Assembly (NCBI GenBank): GCA_014653835.1
Contig: JACWDY010000002.1
Span: 21,001-85,000 of the forward strand
Origin: Pelagibacterales bacterium SAG-MED28
GTDB lineage: Bacteria > Pseudomonadota > Alphaproteobacteria > Pelagibacterales > Pelagibacteraceae
Length of the DNA: 64,000 nucleotides
Reading direction: 5' to 3'
Shown here: positions 1 to 8,024 of the stretch, piece after piece
Layout of the letters: each line of letters opens with the position of its first letter
How positions within the stretch are numbered: the first letter of the stretch is position 1
The notes under the pieces: generated by a model
Databases searched by the model: none
What the model was told of the DNA's origin: nothing
Seen by the model: only the letters and a program-made list of their open reading frames with translations
Translations under genes and position numbers: made by a program

Positions 1-683
1 TCATGATCTTTATTTTTATCGATGAATTCTTTTAATGCAAACTCTGCTGTTTCATAATCACCTATTTTCATAAAACTAACTGCAAACTCATATTGTTCTT
101 CAGCAGGCTTGTCCGGAAGTAATGACTCTCTAGTTTCAGGTACTTCAGAAATAACTGTTTGCGCGCTTTCTATAGAATTAATTGACTGCTCCTTAGGTAA
201 ATTTGAAGTTTGATAACCTGGAGCTGCTCCGAAATCTTGGGGTTTGGTAGATCCTGGAAGAACTGTCTGTTTTTGTTTTGTTGTACCAACTGTTCCTGTT
301 TCTAAATCAGAAAACCGTAATTGAGTATCTGATTGAATTTTTGTAACTCTTGATGACAATTTATCTAACTTAAAATTAACTTCTTCAAACTTGTTTGTAA
401 GTACTCTAAATTGATCCTCTATTTCATTTAATTTTAAAAGATGCTTAGTCATAATATCTTCGTTTAATCCGTCAGAACTTATTTTGCTTGAAGAGTTAAT
501 TGAAGCAACATCAGATTTTTGATAAACAGCTTTTTCCAATGTTTTAAGATCTTTTGTAATTACTTGAATCTGATCGGAAATTGCTTTTAGATAAATTTCT
601 TCTTCTTCCGCATAAATAGGATTAATAAAAAATATTAATACGGATGATAAAATAAGTGTTTTTAGTTTTATATCTACAAACAT
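1..683 (-). CDS. cpoB: Tol-Pal system periplasmic protein CpoB/YbgF (3' end outside window)
   Basis: Periplasmic partner of the Tol-Pal machine, which coordinates envelope constriction with peptidoglycan synthesis. The reading frame opens at the ATG complementary to 681-683 and stays open to the window edge, so the C-terminus is missing. Residues 1 to about 25 form a signal peptide (basic start, hydrophobic core, cleavage after PIYA). A coiled-coil-like stretch follows (about 30-115), then a Gln/Thr/Pro-rich linker. The visible end is the start of the TPR domain (EEQYEFAVSFMKIGDYETAE). Its place just downstream of pal supports the call. A strong terminator lies between pal and this gene, so it may be expressed less than the upstream tol genes. 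Confidence 0.88.
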   Translation of the reverse strand, partial: MFVDIKLKTLILSSVLIFFINPIYAEEEEIYLKAISDQIQVITKDLKTLEKAVYQKSDVASINSSSKISSDGLNEDIMTKHLLKLNEIEDQFRVLTNKFEEVNFKLDKLSSRVTKIQSDTQLRFSDLETGTVGTTKQKQTVLPGSTKPQDFGAAPGYQTSNLPKEQSINSIESAQTVISEVPETRESLLPDKPAEEQYEFAVSFMKIGDYETAEFALKEFIDKNKDH

Positions 684-710
684 GTTCTGTTTTTAATTAG
701 ATAAAATGGC

Positions 711-748
711 AAAAAAAAGACCCCTTAATTTTTAATTAAGGAGTCTTT
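711..748 (-). terminator. Rho-independent terminator downstream of pal
   Basis: Read on the minus strand, positions 748-734 pair with 730-716 in a 15-bp stem with one G-U wobble and a 3-base loop. The stem runs directly into a U-tract made by the A run at 711-718. It lies 18 bases past the pal stop codon and about 30 bases before the cpoB start. It may end most tol-pal transcripts or act as an attenuator before cpoB. Confidence 0.8.
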
Positions 749-766
749 GTATTAGTTAAATATTGA

Positions 767-1243
767 TTAGTTTACTTTAACAGTTACGGATCTTCTATTT
801 TGAGACCAAGCTAAAGGTGACGAAGCTGGGTTAACAGGTTTTTCTTTACCATAACTTATTACAGAAATTCTTTTTCCTGAAATTCCATAAGTCATTAAAT
901 AATCTCGAGCAGCATTAGCTCTTCTTTCACCTAATGCTAAGTTATATTCTCTAGTTCCTCTTTCGTCTGCGTGACCTTCAATTGTGACATTAAGGTTTTT
1001 ATTTTTTCTTAAGTAAGTAGCTTGTTTTCTTAAAGTAGCTCTTGAAGCAGTAGTAAGTGAAGATTTGTTTGTAGCGAAAAATACTCTATCAGGTACTCCT
1101 GAAGCTAAATATTTTACAGTTTCAGTTCCTGTGTATACGTCTCCGTCAATGTCTCCAGATTTTTTTGCAGTAGAACAAGCACTTAATATTAAAGTGGCAA
1201 AGATAACTAGTAAAACATTTTTTAAATTCTTATTAAATATCAT
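767..1243 (-). CDS. pal: Peptidoglycan-associated lipoprotein Pal
   Basis: Outer-membrane lipoprotein that tethers the outer membrane to peptidoglycan and is the target of TolB. The lipobox LSAC places the lipidated cysteine at residue 23. Residues about 50-158 form the OmpA-C peptidoglycan-binding domain, with GHADERGTREYN at about 90-101 and ERRA at 106-109; Asp93 and Arg108 are the expected diaminopimelate-binding pair. Length (158 residues) is normal. An AGGGG-type ribosome site precedes the start. About 78 bases separate it from tolB, so it may have an additional promoter of its own. Confidence 0.95.
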   Translation of the reverse strand: MIFNKNLKNVLLVIFATLILSACSTAKKSGDIDGDVYTGTETVKYLASGVPDRVFFATNKSSLTTASRATLRKQATYLRKNKNLNVTIEGHADERGTREYNLALGERRANAARDYLMTYGISGKRISVISYGKEKPVNPASSPLAWSQNRRSVTVKVN

Positions 1244-1321
1244 TTTTTCCCCTGGGTTTGTTAATTGGTTTATTTCAAATTATTAGAAGTTATTCAAGTC
1301 TATTTTACTTAAATTTTAACA

Positions 1322-2659
1322 TTATTTTGATAAAAGAGAGGACCAAGATGGGTCAGAAGCATCTGTTTCAGTTTTGAGCCTCTTTTCATTGTATCCAGTA
1401 ATATCTATGGACCATAATTTTGCAGAAAAACCTTCCCCCTTTGATCCGGATTTAGTCTCTCTATAAAATACTAAGACTCTTCCATTGGGTGACCAAGAGG
1501 GGGCTTCTTGATAATAATTTTCGGTAAGCAATCTTTCCCCCGTCCCGTCCGTTCTCATAACACCAATATAGAATTTACTTTTATGCATTTTCGTAAATGC
1601 AATTAAGTCTCCTCTCGGAGACCAAACGGGTGTACCATATATGCCATTACCAAAAGTAATTCTTTTAACTCCACTTCCGTCACTTCGCATAACATAAATT
1701 TGTTGCAAGCCACTTCTGTCAGAGTTAAATGCAATATATTTTCCATCTGGTGAGAATGAAGGTGAAGTATCTATTGATGAATGTTCTGTTATTTTTTCAA
1801 CAACTCTTGAGTCTAATTCCATGGTATAAATATCTGAATTGCCATCTTTAGCAAAACTCATAACAATTTTTTTGCCATCAGGGGAAAATCTTGGCGCAAA
1901 TGTCATCCCTGGAAAATTCCCAACCACTTCTTGTGTACCAGTTTCAATGTCAAGTAGGTATACTCTTGGCATATTTCTAAAATATGACATATAAGTTACC
2001 ATCTGATTTGTTGGATTAAATCTAGGAGTTAATACTAATTCATTGCCTAGAGTTAAATATTTTGTATTAGCGCCATCTTGATCCATAATAGCTAATTTTT
2101 TTACCCTTTGATTTTTAGGGCCGTTTTCTGCAACATAAATTATTCTTGTATCAAAATACCCTTCTTCTCCAGTTAATCTTTCATAAATCTTATCTGAAAT
2201 AATATGAGCTACTCTCCTCCAGTTAGATGGAGTTGTTGTAAAAGCTAAAGCAGTCATTTCTTTAGCGGCTGCCAAATCCCAAAGTCTAAATTCAACTTTC
2301 AATTTACCATCTTTGACCAAAAGTTTGCCAGTTACTAATGCTTGAGCTTTTATTAATCTCCAGTCTTCAAATCTTGGTTTTAGATGTGCAATATCTGGTT
2401 TTTGAACAAATGCTTCTTTTTTTAATGGATTAAATAATCCTGTAGACCTAAAATTATCTTCTATAATTTTTGAAATATCCTCACCAAGTACTTTAATTTT
2501 CATGCCATCATAATTTTGAGATTTAATATCAACATGTAATGGAGAAATTGCAATTGGCAGAGGATCTAAATTTCCTCGAGTGATATCAATTTCTATTAGA
2601 GCAAAAGATTTGCCAAATAAAAATAGATATAAAATAAAGAAATAAAGTAATTTTTTCAT
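1322..2659 (-). CDS. tolB: Tol-Pal system beta-propeller protein TolB
   Basis: Periplasmic hub of Tol-Pal; TolB shuttles between Pal and TolA. It starts with a signal peptide (hydrophobic residues about 4-18, cleavage after SFA near 21). An N-terminal alpha/beta domain follows, then a six-bladed propeller from about 170. The blades show repeated motifs such as [35 protein letters not shown] and [10 protein letters not shown]. Its start codon abuts the tolA stop codon with no intervening base, so the two are surely cotranscribed. Length 445 is normal. Confidence 0.96.
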   Translation of the reverse strand: MKKLLYFFILYLFLFGKSFALIEIDITRGNLDPLPIAISPLHVDIKSQNYDGMKIKVLGEDISKIIEDNFRSTGLFNPLKKEAFVQKPDIAHLKPRFEDWRLIKAQALVTGKLLVKDGKLKVEFRLWDLAAAKEMTALAFTTTPSNWRRVAHIISDKIYERLTGEEGYFDTRIIYVAENGPKNQRVKKLAIMDQDGANTKYLTLGNELVLTPRFNPTNQMVTYMSYFRNMPRVYLLDIETGTQEVVGNFPGMTFAPRFSPDGKKIVMSFAKDGNSDIYTMELDSRVVEKITEHSSIDTSPSFSPDGKYIAFNSDRSGLQQIYVMRSDGSGVKRITFGNGIYGTPVWSPRGDLIAFTKMHKSKFYIGVMRTDGTGERLLTENYYQEAPSWSPNGRVLVFYRETKSGSKGEGFSAKLWSIDITGYNEKRLKTETDASDPSWSSLLSK

Positions 2660-3466
2660 TTAACCTTTTAACATTTCTGTTGGGTTAAAGTTAAGCTGTA
2701 ATTCTTTCCATTTATCATAACCTGTTGGGGGTACTTTAAGTGGTTGACATAACCTGACTGCCCTCAAAGCACTTTCTGCCAAAACTTTGTAAAATTTTTG
2801 CCCAGGCCTATTCATTCTTTGGTGATCTAAAATTTCTGATTTCATTATTGTTCCGTCTTTTTTTAATTTAAGTTTAATTCTTACTAGTAAATCTTCATCA
2901 TATGGCAATCCCAATGGAACACTCCAGCATCCAAAAATTTGAGCTCTTAAAGCATCCTCTTGTGAAAGAGTTAAACCTGTTGCAAATGAATTTTTTTGAC
3001 TGCTTTGAGTTACTTTATCATTTTTTTTTTGCTTTACTGCCTCTACTTCTTTAGCTTTGTCTATTAGGGCAGCTATTTGATTAGTATCGACAATTTCCTT
3101 TTTTTCAAATTGCGAGGATTGTCTGATTTCAGGTTTTATTTCGTCTGGGTTTTGTTTTTTTTTTACTATTTGTTTTTCCTCTTTTTTTTCATTCGGGAGT
3201 GGGATTCTATCAGGTTTTTCTTTTGCTTTCGCTGCTGGGGGAGCCTGTTCGGATACCAATCTCTCCTCTTTTTTTTTAGTTTCTTCAATTATTTTTCTAG
3301 CTTTCGGCGCGTAAGGTATATTAGTTTTGTCAGTAATTTGAATTAACTCAACCGAAACTATTGGTGGTAAATCAATTGGCTCTCTGAGCATAAATGGTAA
3401 GCTTAGGATAGTTAATAAAACTAATACTGAGTGAAAAGTAATTGAGTAAATTAAACTTTTTATCAT
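2660..3466 (-). CDS. tolA: TolA-like inner-membrane bridging protein
   Basis: Links the proton-driven TolQR motor in the inner membrane to TolB and Pal. One N-terminal transmembrane segment (about residues 6-28) is followed by a Lys/Glu/Pro-rich charged region (about 55-160), the expected long periplasmic helix or linker. A C-terminal TolA/TonB-like domain (about 170-268) contains the phrase FGCWSVPLG. At 268 residues it is shorter than the roughly 420 of E. coli, typical of reduced alphaproteobacterial forms. Position between tolR and tolB fixes the identity more firmly than similarity would. Confidence 0.88.
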   Translation of the reverse strand: MIKSLIYSITFHSVLVLLTILSLPFMLREPIDLPPIVSVELIQITDKTNIPYAPKARKIIEETKKKEERLVSEQAPPAAKAKEKPDRIPLPNEKKEEKQIVKKKQNPDEIKPEIRQSSQFEKKEIVDTNQIAALIDKAKEVEAVKQKKNDKVTQSSQKNSFATGLTLSQEDALRAQIFGCWSVPLGLPYDEDLLVRIKLKLKKDGTIMKSEILDHQRMNRPGQKFYKVLAESALRAVRLCQPLKVPPTGYDKWKELQLNFNPTEMLKG

Positions 3467-3474
3467 AAATCATC

Positions 3475-3888
3475 CTAATTTTTATAGGGTTCAGAAATTA
3501 AAGCTACTTTAGAAAAACCTGCACCAGATAATGTTCCCATTACCTCCAATACTCTTCCGTAATTTATATTTTTATCCCCTCTTACATAAATTCTTGTGTC
3601 AGTTCTATTTTTTGCAATAGCAAGTAACTTCGGTATCATTTTTTGATAAGTAACTTGATGTTCTTGAATATAAATTTCACCCTTTGAATTTATACTTAAA
3701 GTAAGTGGTTCTTGGTCATCAGGTAATGAGTCTGCGGCAGACTCTGGCAAATCGACTTGTACTCCAACTGTTAATAAAGGAGCAGTTACCATAAAAATGA
3801 TTAGAAGTACTAACATTACGTCAACAAAAGGAGTAACATTAATTTCACTCATTGGTTCTTTTCTTGAACGATGAAATTGAAATGCCAT
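3475..3888 (-). CDS. tolR: Biopolymer transport protein TolR (ExbD family)
   Basis: Part of the TolQR proton channel that energises TolA. One transmembrane helix (about residues 16-39) carries the conserved channel aspartate in NVTPFVDVMLVLL (Asp23). A periplasmic ExbD domain follows, ending with the expected RGDKNINYGRVLEVMGTL region. It sits two bases from tolQ and eight from tolA in the usual QRAB order. Confidence 0.95.
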   Translation of the reverse strand: MAFQFHRSRKEPMSEINVTPFVDVMLVLLIIFMVTAPLLTVGVQVDLPESAADSLPDDQEPLTLSINSKGEIYIQEHQVTYQKMIPKLLAIAKNRTDTRIYVRGDKNINYGRVLEVMGTLSGAGFSKVALISEPYKN

Positions 3889-3890
3889 TT

Positions 3891-4571
3891 TTAAATAATT
3901 GATAGAAATCTTTTTGAAAAGTTTTCTATTCTGGAAAAATATTTTTGAGAATCGTTATTAAATTTATTATAAGCTACAACAGCTGGTATAGCTGCCAATA
4001 ATCCTAACGCTGTGGCAAACAAAGCCTCGGCAATACCTGGTGCAACAATTGCTAAACTTGTATTCCTTGATATTGCAATAGATTGAAATGAATTCATTAT
4101 ACCCCAAACAGTGCCGAACAGTCCGATAAAAGGAGCGGTTGAACCCACAGTAGCTAAAAATGTAAAATTTTTTTCAACTTTTTTCATTTCTGTATCGGTA
4201 GCAATTTCTAGCATCCTTCCCACTCTTGCCGCTTGAACAGTGGAAGATTGTCTTTTTGTTTTTAATAATTCAGCCATAGCTGATTTAAAAATTAATATTG
4301 CTGGATCATTTGAATTGGACGGTAAACTATTATTAAAACTTTCTGCAGATTTGGCTTTCCAGAATTTTTTCTCGAAATCCTCTATTGAATTGTTAATTTT
4401 TTTGAATAATTTAAATTTATAAAAAATTAACGCCCATGAAAAAATTGAGCAAGCGATCAATAAAATTATTACAAATTTAACTACGAAGTCAGCTCTTACA
4501 AATAGTTTCCATAGAGAAAAGTCTGTTGCCCCGCCTAATCCGACTACTTGAGCTGCTATATCCTGTTCCAT
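3891..4571 (-). CDS. tolQ: Tol-Pal proton channel protein TolQ (MotA/TolQ/ExbB family)
   Basis: Polytopic inner-membrane protein forming the proton-conducting stator with TolR. Membrane segments are visible at about residues 30-50, 137-160 and 172-195. The family signature lies in the second and third (FIGLFGTVWGIMNSF, then LAIVAPGIAEALFATALGL). It is first in the tol block. The ybgC thioesterase gene that often precedes tolQ is absent; the gene upstream is a RuvC-like resolvase 51 bases away. Confidence 0.95.
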   Translation of the reverse strand: MEQDIAAQVVGLGGATDFSLWKLFVRADFVVKFVIILLIACSIFSWALIFYKFKLFKKINNSIEDFEKKFWKAKSAESFNNSLPSNSNDPAILIFKSAMAELLKTKRQSSTVQAARVGRMLEIATDTEMKKVEKNFTFLATVGSTAPFIGLFGTVWGIMNSFQSIAISRNTSLAIVAPGIAEALFATALGLLAAIPAVVAYNKFNNDSQKYFSRIENFSKRFLSII

Positions 4572-4622
4572 TAAGTTTGATTACTTTTAGAATGTGTCAT
4601 GAATTTGGCGTTATTAATTTTT

Positions 4623-5120
4623 CTAAGATTTAATTTCATCAGTTAATCTTGTTTCACTGAAGAATCTAGCAATCAATATTGCATCAGATTTGTTGACATC
4701 TTTTTTTTTTGCAAGTTGAGAAGACAATTTTGGATACATTTCAATGACTTTTGTTCTACTTGAGTCTTTCGATGAATTAATTAATTCAAAATGTTTTTTC
4801 CACTTTGAGGGTCTTACAAAGAATATTGGTAATTCTAAAGCAGCACAAATACCTTTAATAGCGCCAAAAGTTTGACCAAAATTAAACATGCTGGTAACAC
4901 CCTGACCTGGCATCGCATTAACTTGCTCAACAACTACAGCTGCTTTCTCGATATCTTCGATATTCTGTTTTATTAGATTTACGAGAAGAGCGCTATTTAA
5001 TTGTCTTTTATTTTTTTTTCCTTCTGGCATCACTGGCATATCAAATATATTTAAAACTTTATCATTCTCTAATACAGCTATTGCTCCACTCAAACCAGGA
5101 TCTATTCCGATGACTTTCAT
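4623..5120 (-). CDS. RuvC-fold Holliday-junction resolvase, non-canonical type
   Basis: Predicted structure-specific nuclease cutting four-way DNA junctions. The RNase H fold begins with GIDPGLSGAIAV (Asp7), followed by VVVEQV (Glu65) and a C-terminal Asp-rich helix (NKSDAILIARF, near 146), consistent with the acidic metal site. The middle motif MPGQGVTSMFNFG followed by FVRPSKWKK resembles phage and organelle-type RuvC-like resolvases more than the classical RuvC with its GYG start. No ruvA or ruvB lies beside it, though the ruvCAB cluster often sits between yebC and tolQ in related bacteria. Start overlaps the yebC stop by one base. Confidence 0.8.
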   Translation of the reverse strand: MKVIGIDPGLSGAIAVLENDKVLNIFDMPVMPEGKKNKRQLNSALLVNLIKQNIEDIEKAAVVVEQVNAMPGQGVTSMFNFGQTFGAIKGICAALELPIFFVRPSKWKKHFELINSSKDSSRTKVIEMYPKLSSQLAKKKDVNKSDAILIARFFSETRLTDEIKS

Positions 5121-5848
5121 TATTGTAAATTTTTCAAATTAGCATTAGTAAAAATATTTTGCACATCATCTAATTCCTCTAATGAAGTTAAAACTCCTAA
5201 AATTTGCTCACTTTGCTCTTTGTTAAGTTTTAAATAATTTAAAGGCCTCCACTCTATAGAGGAATAAGTAAAAGCCTCTATTTGTTTTTCAAGTTCGGTT
5301 TTGATTTTGTAAAAATCCTCCTTTTCTGTAATAATCTCAAAAGAATTATCTAAACTTGAACAATCTTTTGCTCCAGCATTGATTGCAATCTCAAATATTA
5401 TTTCTTCTCTAATTTTCTTTTTATCGACATGAATGACACCACAATTTGTAAACATGTGTTTGGTTGAGCCTAGCTCACCTAATCTACCACCTTTTTTCTG
5501 TAATACAGTTCTTATACTTGAAGCAGATCTATTTTTATTATCTGTTAAAGTTTCAATTATTAAAGCAACGTTAAATGGGCCAAAACCCTCATATCTTAAA
5601 GTTTCATAATTTTTATCATCGCTGATTTCGGATTTGCTTATTGCTCGGGAAATATTATCTTTAGGCATATTGGCTTGCTTAGCGGCTTGAATTGCAACTC
5701 TTAACCTAGGATTCATATCAGGATCTTTATCGCCTAATTTAGCTGCAACTGTAATTTCCCTAGAAAGTTTAGAAAATATTTTTGATCTCTCTTTATCTAT
5801 TCTTCCTTTTTTGTGTTTAATTCCAGCCCAATGTGAATGACCTGCCAT
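5120..5848 (-). CDS. yebC: YebC/PmpR-family transcriptional and translational regulator
   Basis: YebC proteins act as DNA-binding regulators or, in more recent work on the family, as ribosome-associated factors helping translation of proline-rich motifs. The family start MAGHSHWAGIKHKKG is intact. The conserved body (PRLRVAIQAAKQANMPKDNI, then YEGFGPFNVALIIETLTDN) shows a full-length member of 242 residues. It is coupled to the resolvase gene downstream and two bases from the YmdB gene upstream. Confidence 0.95.
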   Translation of the reverse strand: MAGHSHWAGIKHKKGRIDKERSKIFSKLSREITVAAKLGDKDPDMNPRLRVAIQAAKQANMPKDNISRAISKSEISDDKNYETLRYEGFGPFNVALIIETLTDNKNRSASSIRTVLQKKGGRLGELGSTKHMFTNCGVIHVDKKKIREEIIFEIAINAGAKDCSSLDNSFEIITEKEDFYKIKTELEKQIEAFTYSSIEWRPLNYLKLNKEQSEQILGVLTSLEELDDVQNIFTNANLKNLQ

Positions 5849-5850
5849 AA

Positions 5851-6657
5851 CTATTTAGTTAAACTACCTCCATCAATTATTCTAATAACATTTTTTGCTA
5901 AACCGTTCTCGGTGTTTGCCTCTATAATTATACCCGACAATGTTCCTTCACCTTCAGCGGGAAAATGTTTTACTGCATCATTATTTTTAAAAAATTTTTT
6001 TATTGAATTTTCTTTATTCATTCCAATTACAGAATTATAATCACCACACATGCCAATATCAGTCTGATAAGCTGTGCCCTTTTCTAAAATTCGAGTATCT
6101 GCTGTAGGTACATGGGTATGTGTTCCAACTACACAAGTCGCTTGTCCGTCAAAAAAATGTCCGGCAGCCATTTTTTCACTTGTTATTTCTCCATGAAAAT
6201 CTACCACTGAAAAATCTACATCCTTTTTTAAAATCATTTTTGCAAGTATTTTTTTTGCTTCTTGAAATACATCCTCAGTTTTTTTCATAAAAACGTTTCC
6301 CATAAGATTTATTACACCGATTTTATATTTTTTATCTTTTGTAAGGTATTTTTCGTATCCTTTTCCAGGAGAACCTTCTACCAGATTTGCCGGTCTCAAA
6401 AGTCTATTTTCTTTATTAATATAACTTGCTGTTTCCTGTTTATCCCAAATGTGATTTCCTGAAGTAATTACATCTACACCAATTTTAAAAAATTCTTCAG
6501 CTATTTCTTGGGTTATGCCTTTTCCATCGTCAGCAGAATTTTCACCGTTAACAATGACAAAATCTATTTCATTATTTTTAATAATTTTTGGAAGTTTTTT
6601 ATTTAAAGCATTCCTACCTGAAGATCCCATAACATCCCCCAGAACCAATATTTTCAT
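5851..6657 (-). CDS. YmdB-family metallophosphoesterase (TIGR00282)
   Basis: Calcineurin-like phosphoesterase; characterised relatives hydrolyse 2',3'-cyclic nucleotides. Metal-site motifs appear in order: VLGDVMG (Asp8), NGENSADDGKGI, TSGNHIWD, DFHGE and GTHTHVPTADTRIL. Length 268 matches the family. It overlaps the cyclo-ligase gene by one base, within a tightly packed minus-strand operon. Confidence 0.92.
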   Translation of the reverse strand: MKILVLGDVMGSSGRNALNKKLPKIIKNNEIDFVIVNGENSADDGKGITQEIAEEFFKIGVDVITSGNHIWDKQETASYINKENRLLRPANLVEGSPGKGYEKYLTKDKKYKIGVINLMGNVFMKKTEDVFQEAKKILAKMILKKDVDFSVVDFHGEITSEKMAAGHFFDGQATCVVGTHTHVPTADTRILEKGTAYQTDIGMCGDYNSVIGMNKENSIKKFFKNNDAVKHFPAEGEGTLSGIIIEANTENGLAKNVIRIIDGGSLTK

Positions 6658-7208
6658 TAATAAACTCCTTTTTCAGTCAAAATATAATCTAATTTTACAT
6701 CGTTTTTATCTATTGGAAGCTTATGGTGTTTTTGAAATGAAAAGGCAACACCAACAGTTAAGATATTGCTAAATTTTTTCAAATATTTATTAAGATATCG
6801 ATCATAGAAACCTTTGCCATATCCCAGTCTACATTTATTTCTATCAAAAGCTAAAATTGGTACAAGAATAATATCAGGGATTTTAATCTTAGATTTTACG
6901 GGTTCTAATATTCCAAATTTATTTACTAATAAAACGTTGTTTTTTTTCCATGAAAAAAAATTCATTACATTATTTTTCTCAATAACGGGAAGGAGTATAT
7001 TCTTATCAATCATACTTTTATTTTCTAAAATTTTAAGAACATTAATCTCAAAGCTAGTTGGATAATACAAAGCTAAATTTAAATTTTTTTTTTTAAAATT
7101 TGATTTAACAAAACTAAGAAAAGAATCGAAAAATTCCTTATTAATTGCACAATATTTCCTTTTTCTTAAGTTCAAATACTTCTTTCTTAGTATACTTTTT
7201 TGATACAT
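6657..7208 (-). CDS. 5-formyltetrahydrofolate cyclo-ligase family protein
   Basis: Converts 5-formyl-THF to 5,10-methenyl-THF, recovering folate one-carbon units in the cytoplasm. The signature GYGKGFYDRYL is present at about 132-142, and the N-terminal basic region (ILRKKYLNLRKRK) suits nucleotide and folate binding. Length 183 is normal. It directly abuts zapA, a pairing common in proteobacteria where the 6S RNA gene often lies between them. Here there is no room for 6S RNA. Confidence 0.88.
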   Translation of the reverse strand: MYQKSILRKKYLNLRKRKYCAINKEFFDSFLSFVKSNFKKKNLNLALYYPTSFEINVLKILENKSMIDKNILLPVIEKNNVMNFFSWKKNNVLLVNKFGILEPVKSKIKIPDIILVPILAFDRNKCRLGYGKGFYDRYLNKYLKKFSNILTVGVAFSFQKHHKLPIDKNDVKLDYILTEKGVY

Positions 7209-7655
7209 CTACTGTATTTTAGACAGCGATTTTGAATTAGAAATAATTTTCTCTAATGATTGAGTTGTTTTATCAAGCATTGACTCATATGAAGTATTAT
7301 TTTCTTCTATGGTATTTTTTAAACTTTCTAATTTGTTATTAAGTTTTTTTATTTCTACATCCTTGTTATTTTTGTATTGAATGGCCAGCGATTTTATCTC
7401 TTTAAATTTATTGGAGATTTCATCTAATTTATTTTTTTGGTTAGCAACTTTTTGTTTTAAATCAAAATACTCATCTATAAGCTGGATAGTTGTGATCAAT
7501 AATAATTTATTTTCCCCAATGTTTCCAAGCTTATCTTTTAATTCAGAATATTTTTTATCTAAAAATTTAGTCAGTTTTTTCAAAGACTCTTCTTGGCCTT
7601 CATCACATGAAAGTAGATAATCTTTATTATTAAATTTGATATTTACATTTGCCAT
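7209..7655 (-). CDS. zapA: Cell division protein ZapA-like
   Basis: Binds and bundles FtsZ. The N-terminal ZapA domain (about 1-90) includes NIKFNNKDYLLSCDEGQEE and the helix LLITTIQLIDEYFDLKQK. A coiled-coil tail (about 65-140) makes it longer (148 residues) than the roughly 110 typical of ZapA. It overlaps the next upstream gene by 13 bases, which points to translational coupling. Confidence 0.82.
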   Translation of the reverse strand: MANVNIKFNNKDYLLSCDEGQEESLKKLTKFLDKKYSELKDKLGNIGENKLLLITTIQLIDEYFDLKQKVANQKNKLDEISNKFKEIKSLAIQYKNNKDVEIKKLNNKLESLKNTIEENNTSYESMLDKTTQSLEKIISNSKSLSKIQ

Positions 7656-7966
7656 TTATCTATTTCACCTACTAAACTCTCAGTTTCTTGACTTAAGTCC
7701 TCAATATCTTTTTTAAACCTTTCTTCAAGTTCAGATTTCTGACTTACCTCTAATTGAAGTTTTTGTAATTTTTCTTTTAAATATTTGTGTTCTCTCATTA
7801 ATTCTTGATTTTGTTTCTCTATTTTTTTTTTATTGTTTGATAATTCATTTCTCTCTATTTTTATTTTTTCAATTTCGTATTCTGGTTGTGAATAACTTAA
7901 AGATATAGAATTTAATTTATCTATAAGTAGGTTTAAATTTTGTTCTTTTTTTTCAATATTGCTCAT
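7643..7966 (-). CDS. Small coiled-coil protein of unknown function
   Basis: 107 residues, almost wholly charged heptad-like sequence rich in Glu, Lys, Leu and Gln (about 1-105), with no signal peptide or membrane helix. It is the first gene of the zapA operon and overlaps zapA, so a role in division or as a ZapA partner is plausible. That is inference from position only. Alphaproteobacteria often have a short coiled-coil protein of this kind upstream of zapA. Confidence 0.75.
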   Translation of the reverse strand: MSNIEKKEQNLNLLIDKLNSISLSYSQPEYEIEKIKIERNELSNNKKKIEKQNQELMREHKYLKEKLQKLQLEVSQKSELEERFKKDIEDLSQETESLVGEIDKWQM

Positions 7967-7986
7967 AAAGTTTTTAAAGCATATTA

Positions 7987-8015
7987 TTGATATAGTTAGT
8001 TTAAGTCTATATATG
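7987..8015 (+). promoter_or_regulatory. Candidate sigma-70 promoter for tkt
   Basis: TTGATA at 7987-7992 and TATATG at 8010-8015, separated by 17 bases. The predicted start of transcription falls about three bases before the GTG of tkt, giving a nearly leaderless message. The -10 box is weak and the whole divergent gap is AT-rich, so this is tentative. Confidence 0.35.
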
Positions 8016-8024
8016 TAATTATAA

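Noticed and set aside
3077..3346. Plus-strand frame of 89 residues over tolA
   Set aside because: It is the mirror of the lysine-rich tolA linker and encodes mostly Phe, a composition artefact.
7967..8024. Possible 6S RNA near zapA
   Set aside because: The gap is only 58 bases, and the usual site between zapA and the cyclo-ligase gene has no space at all.
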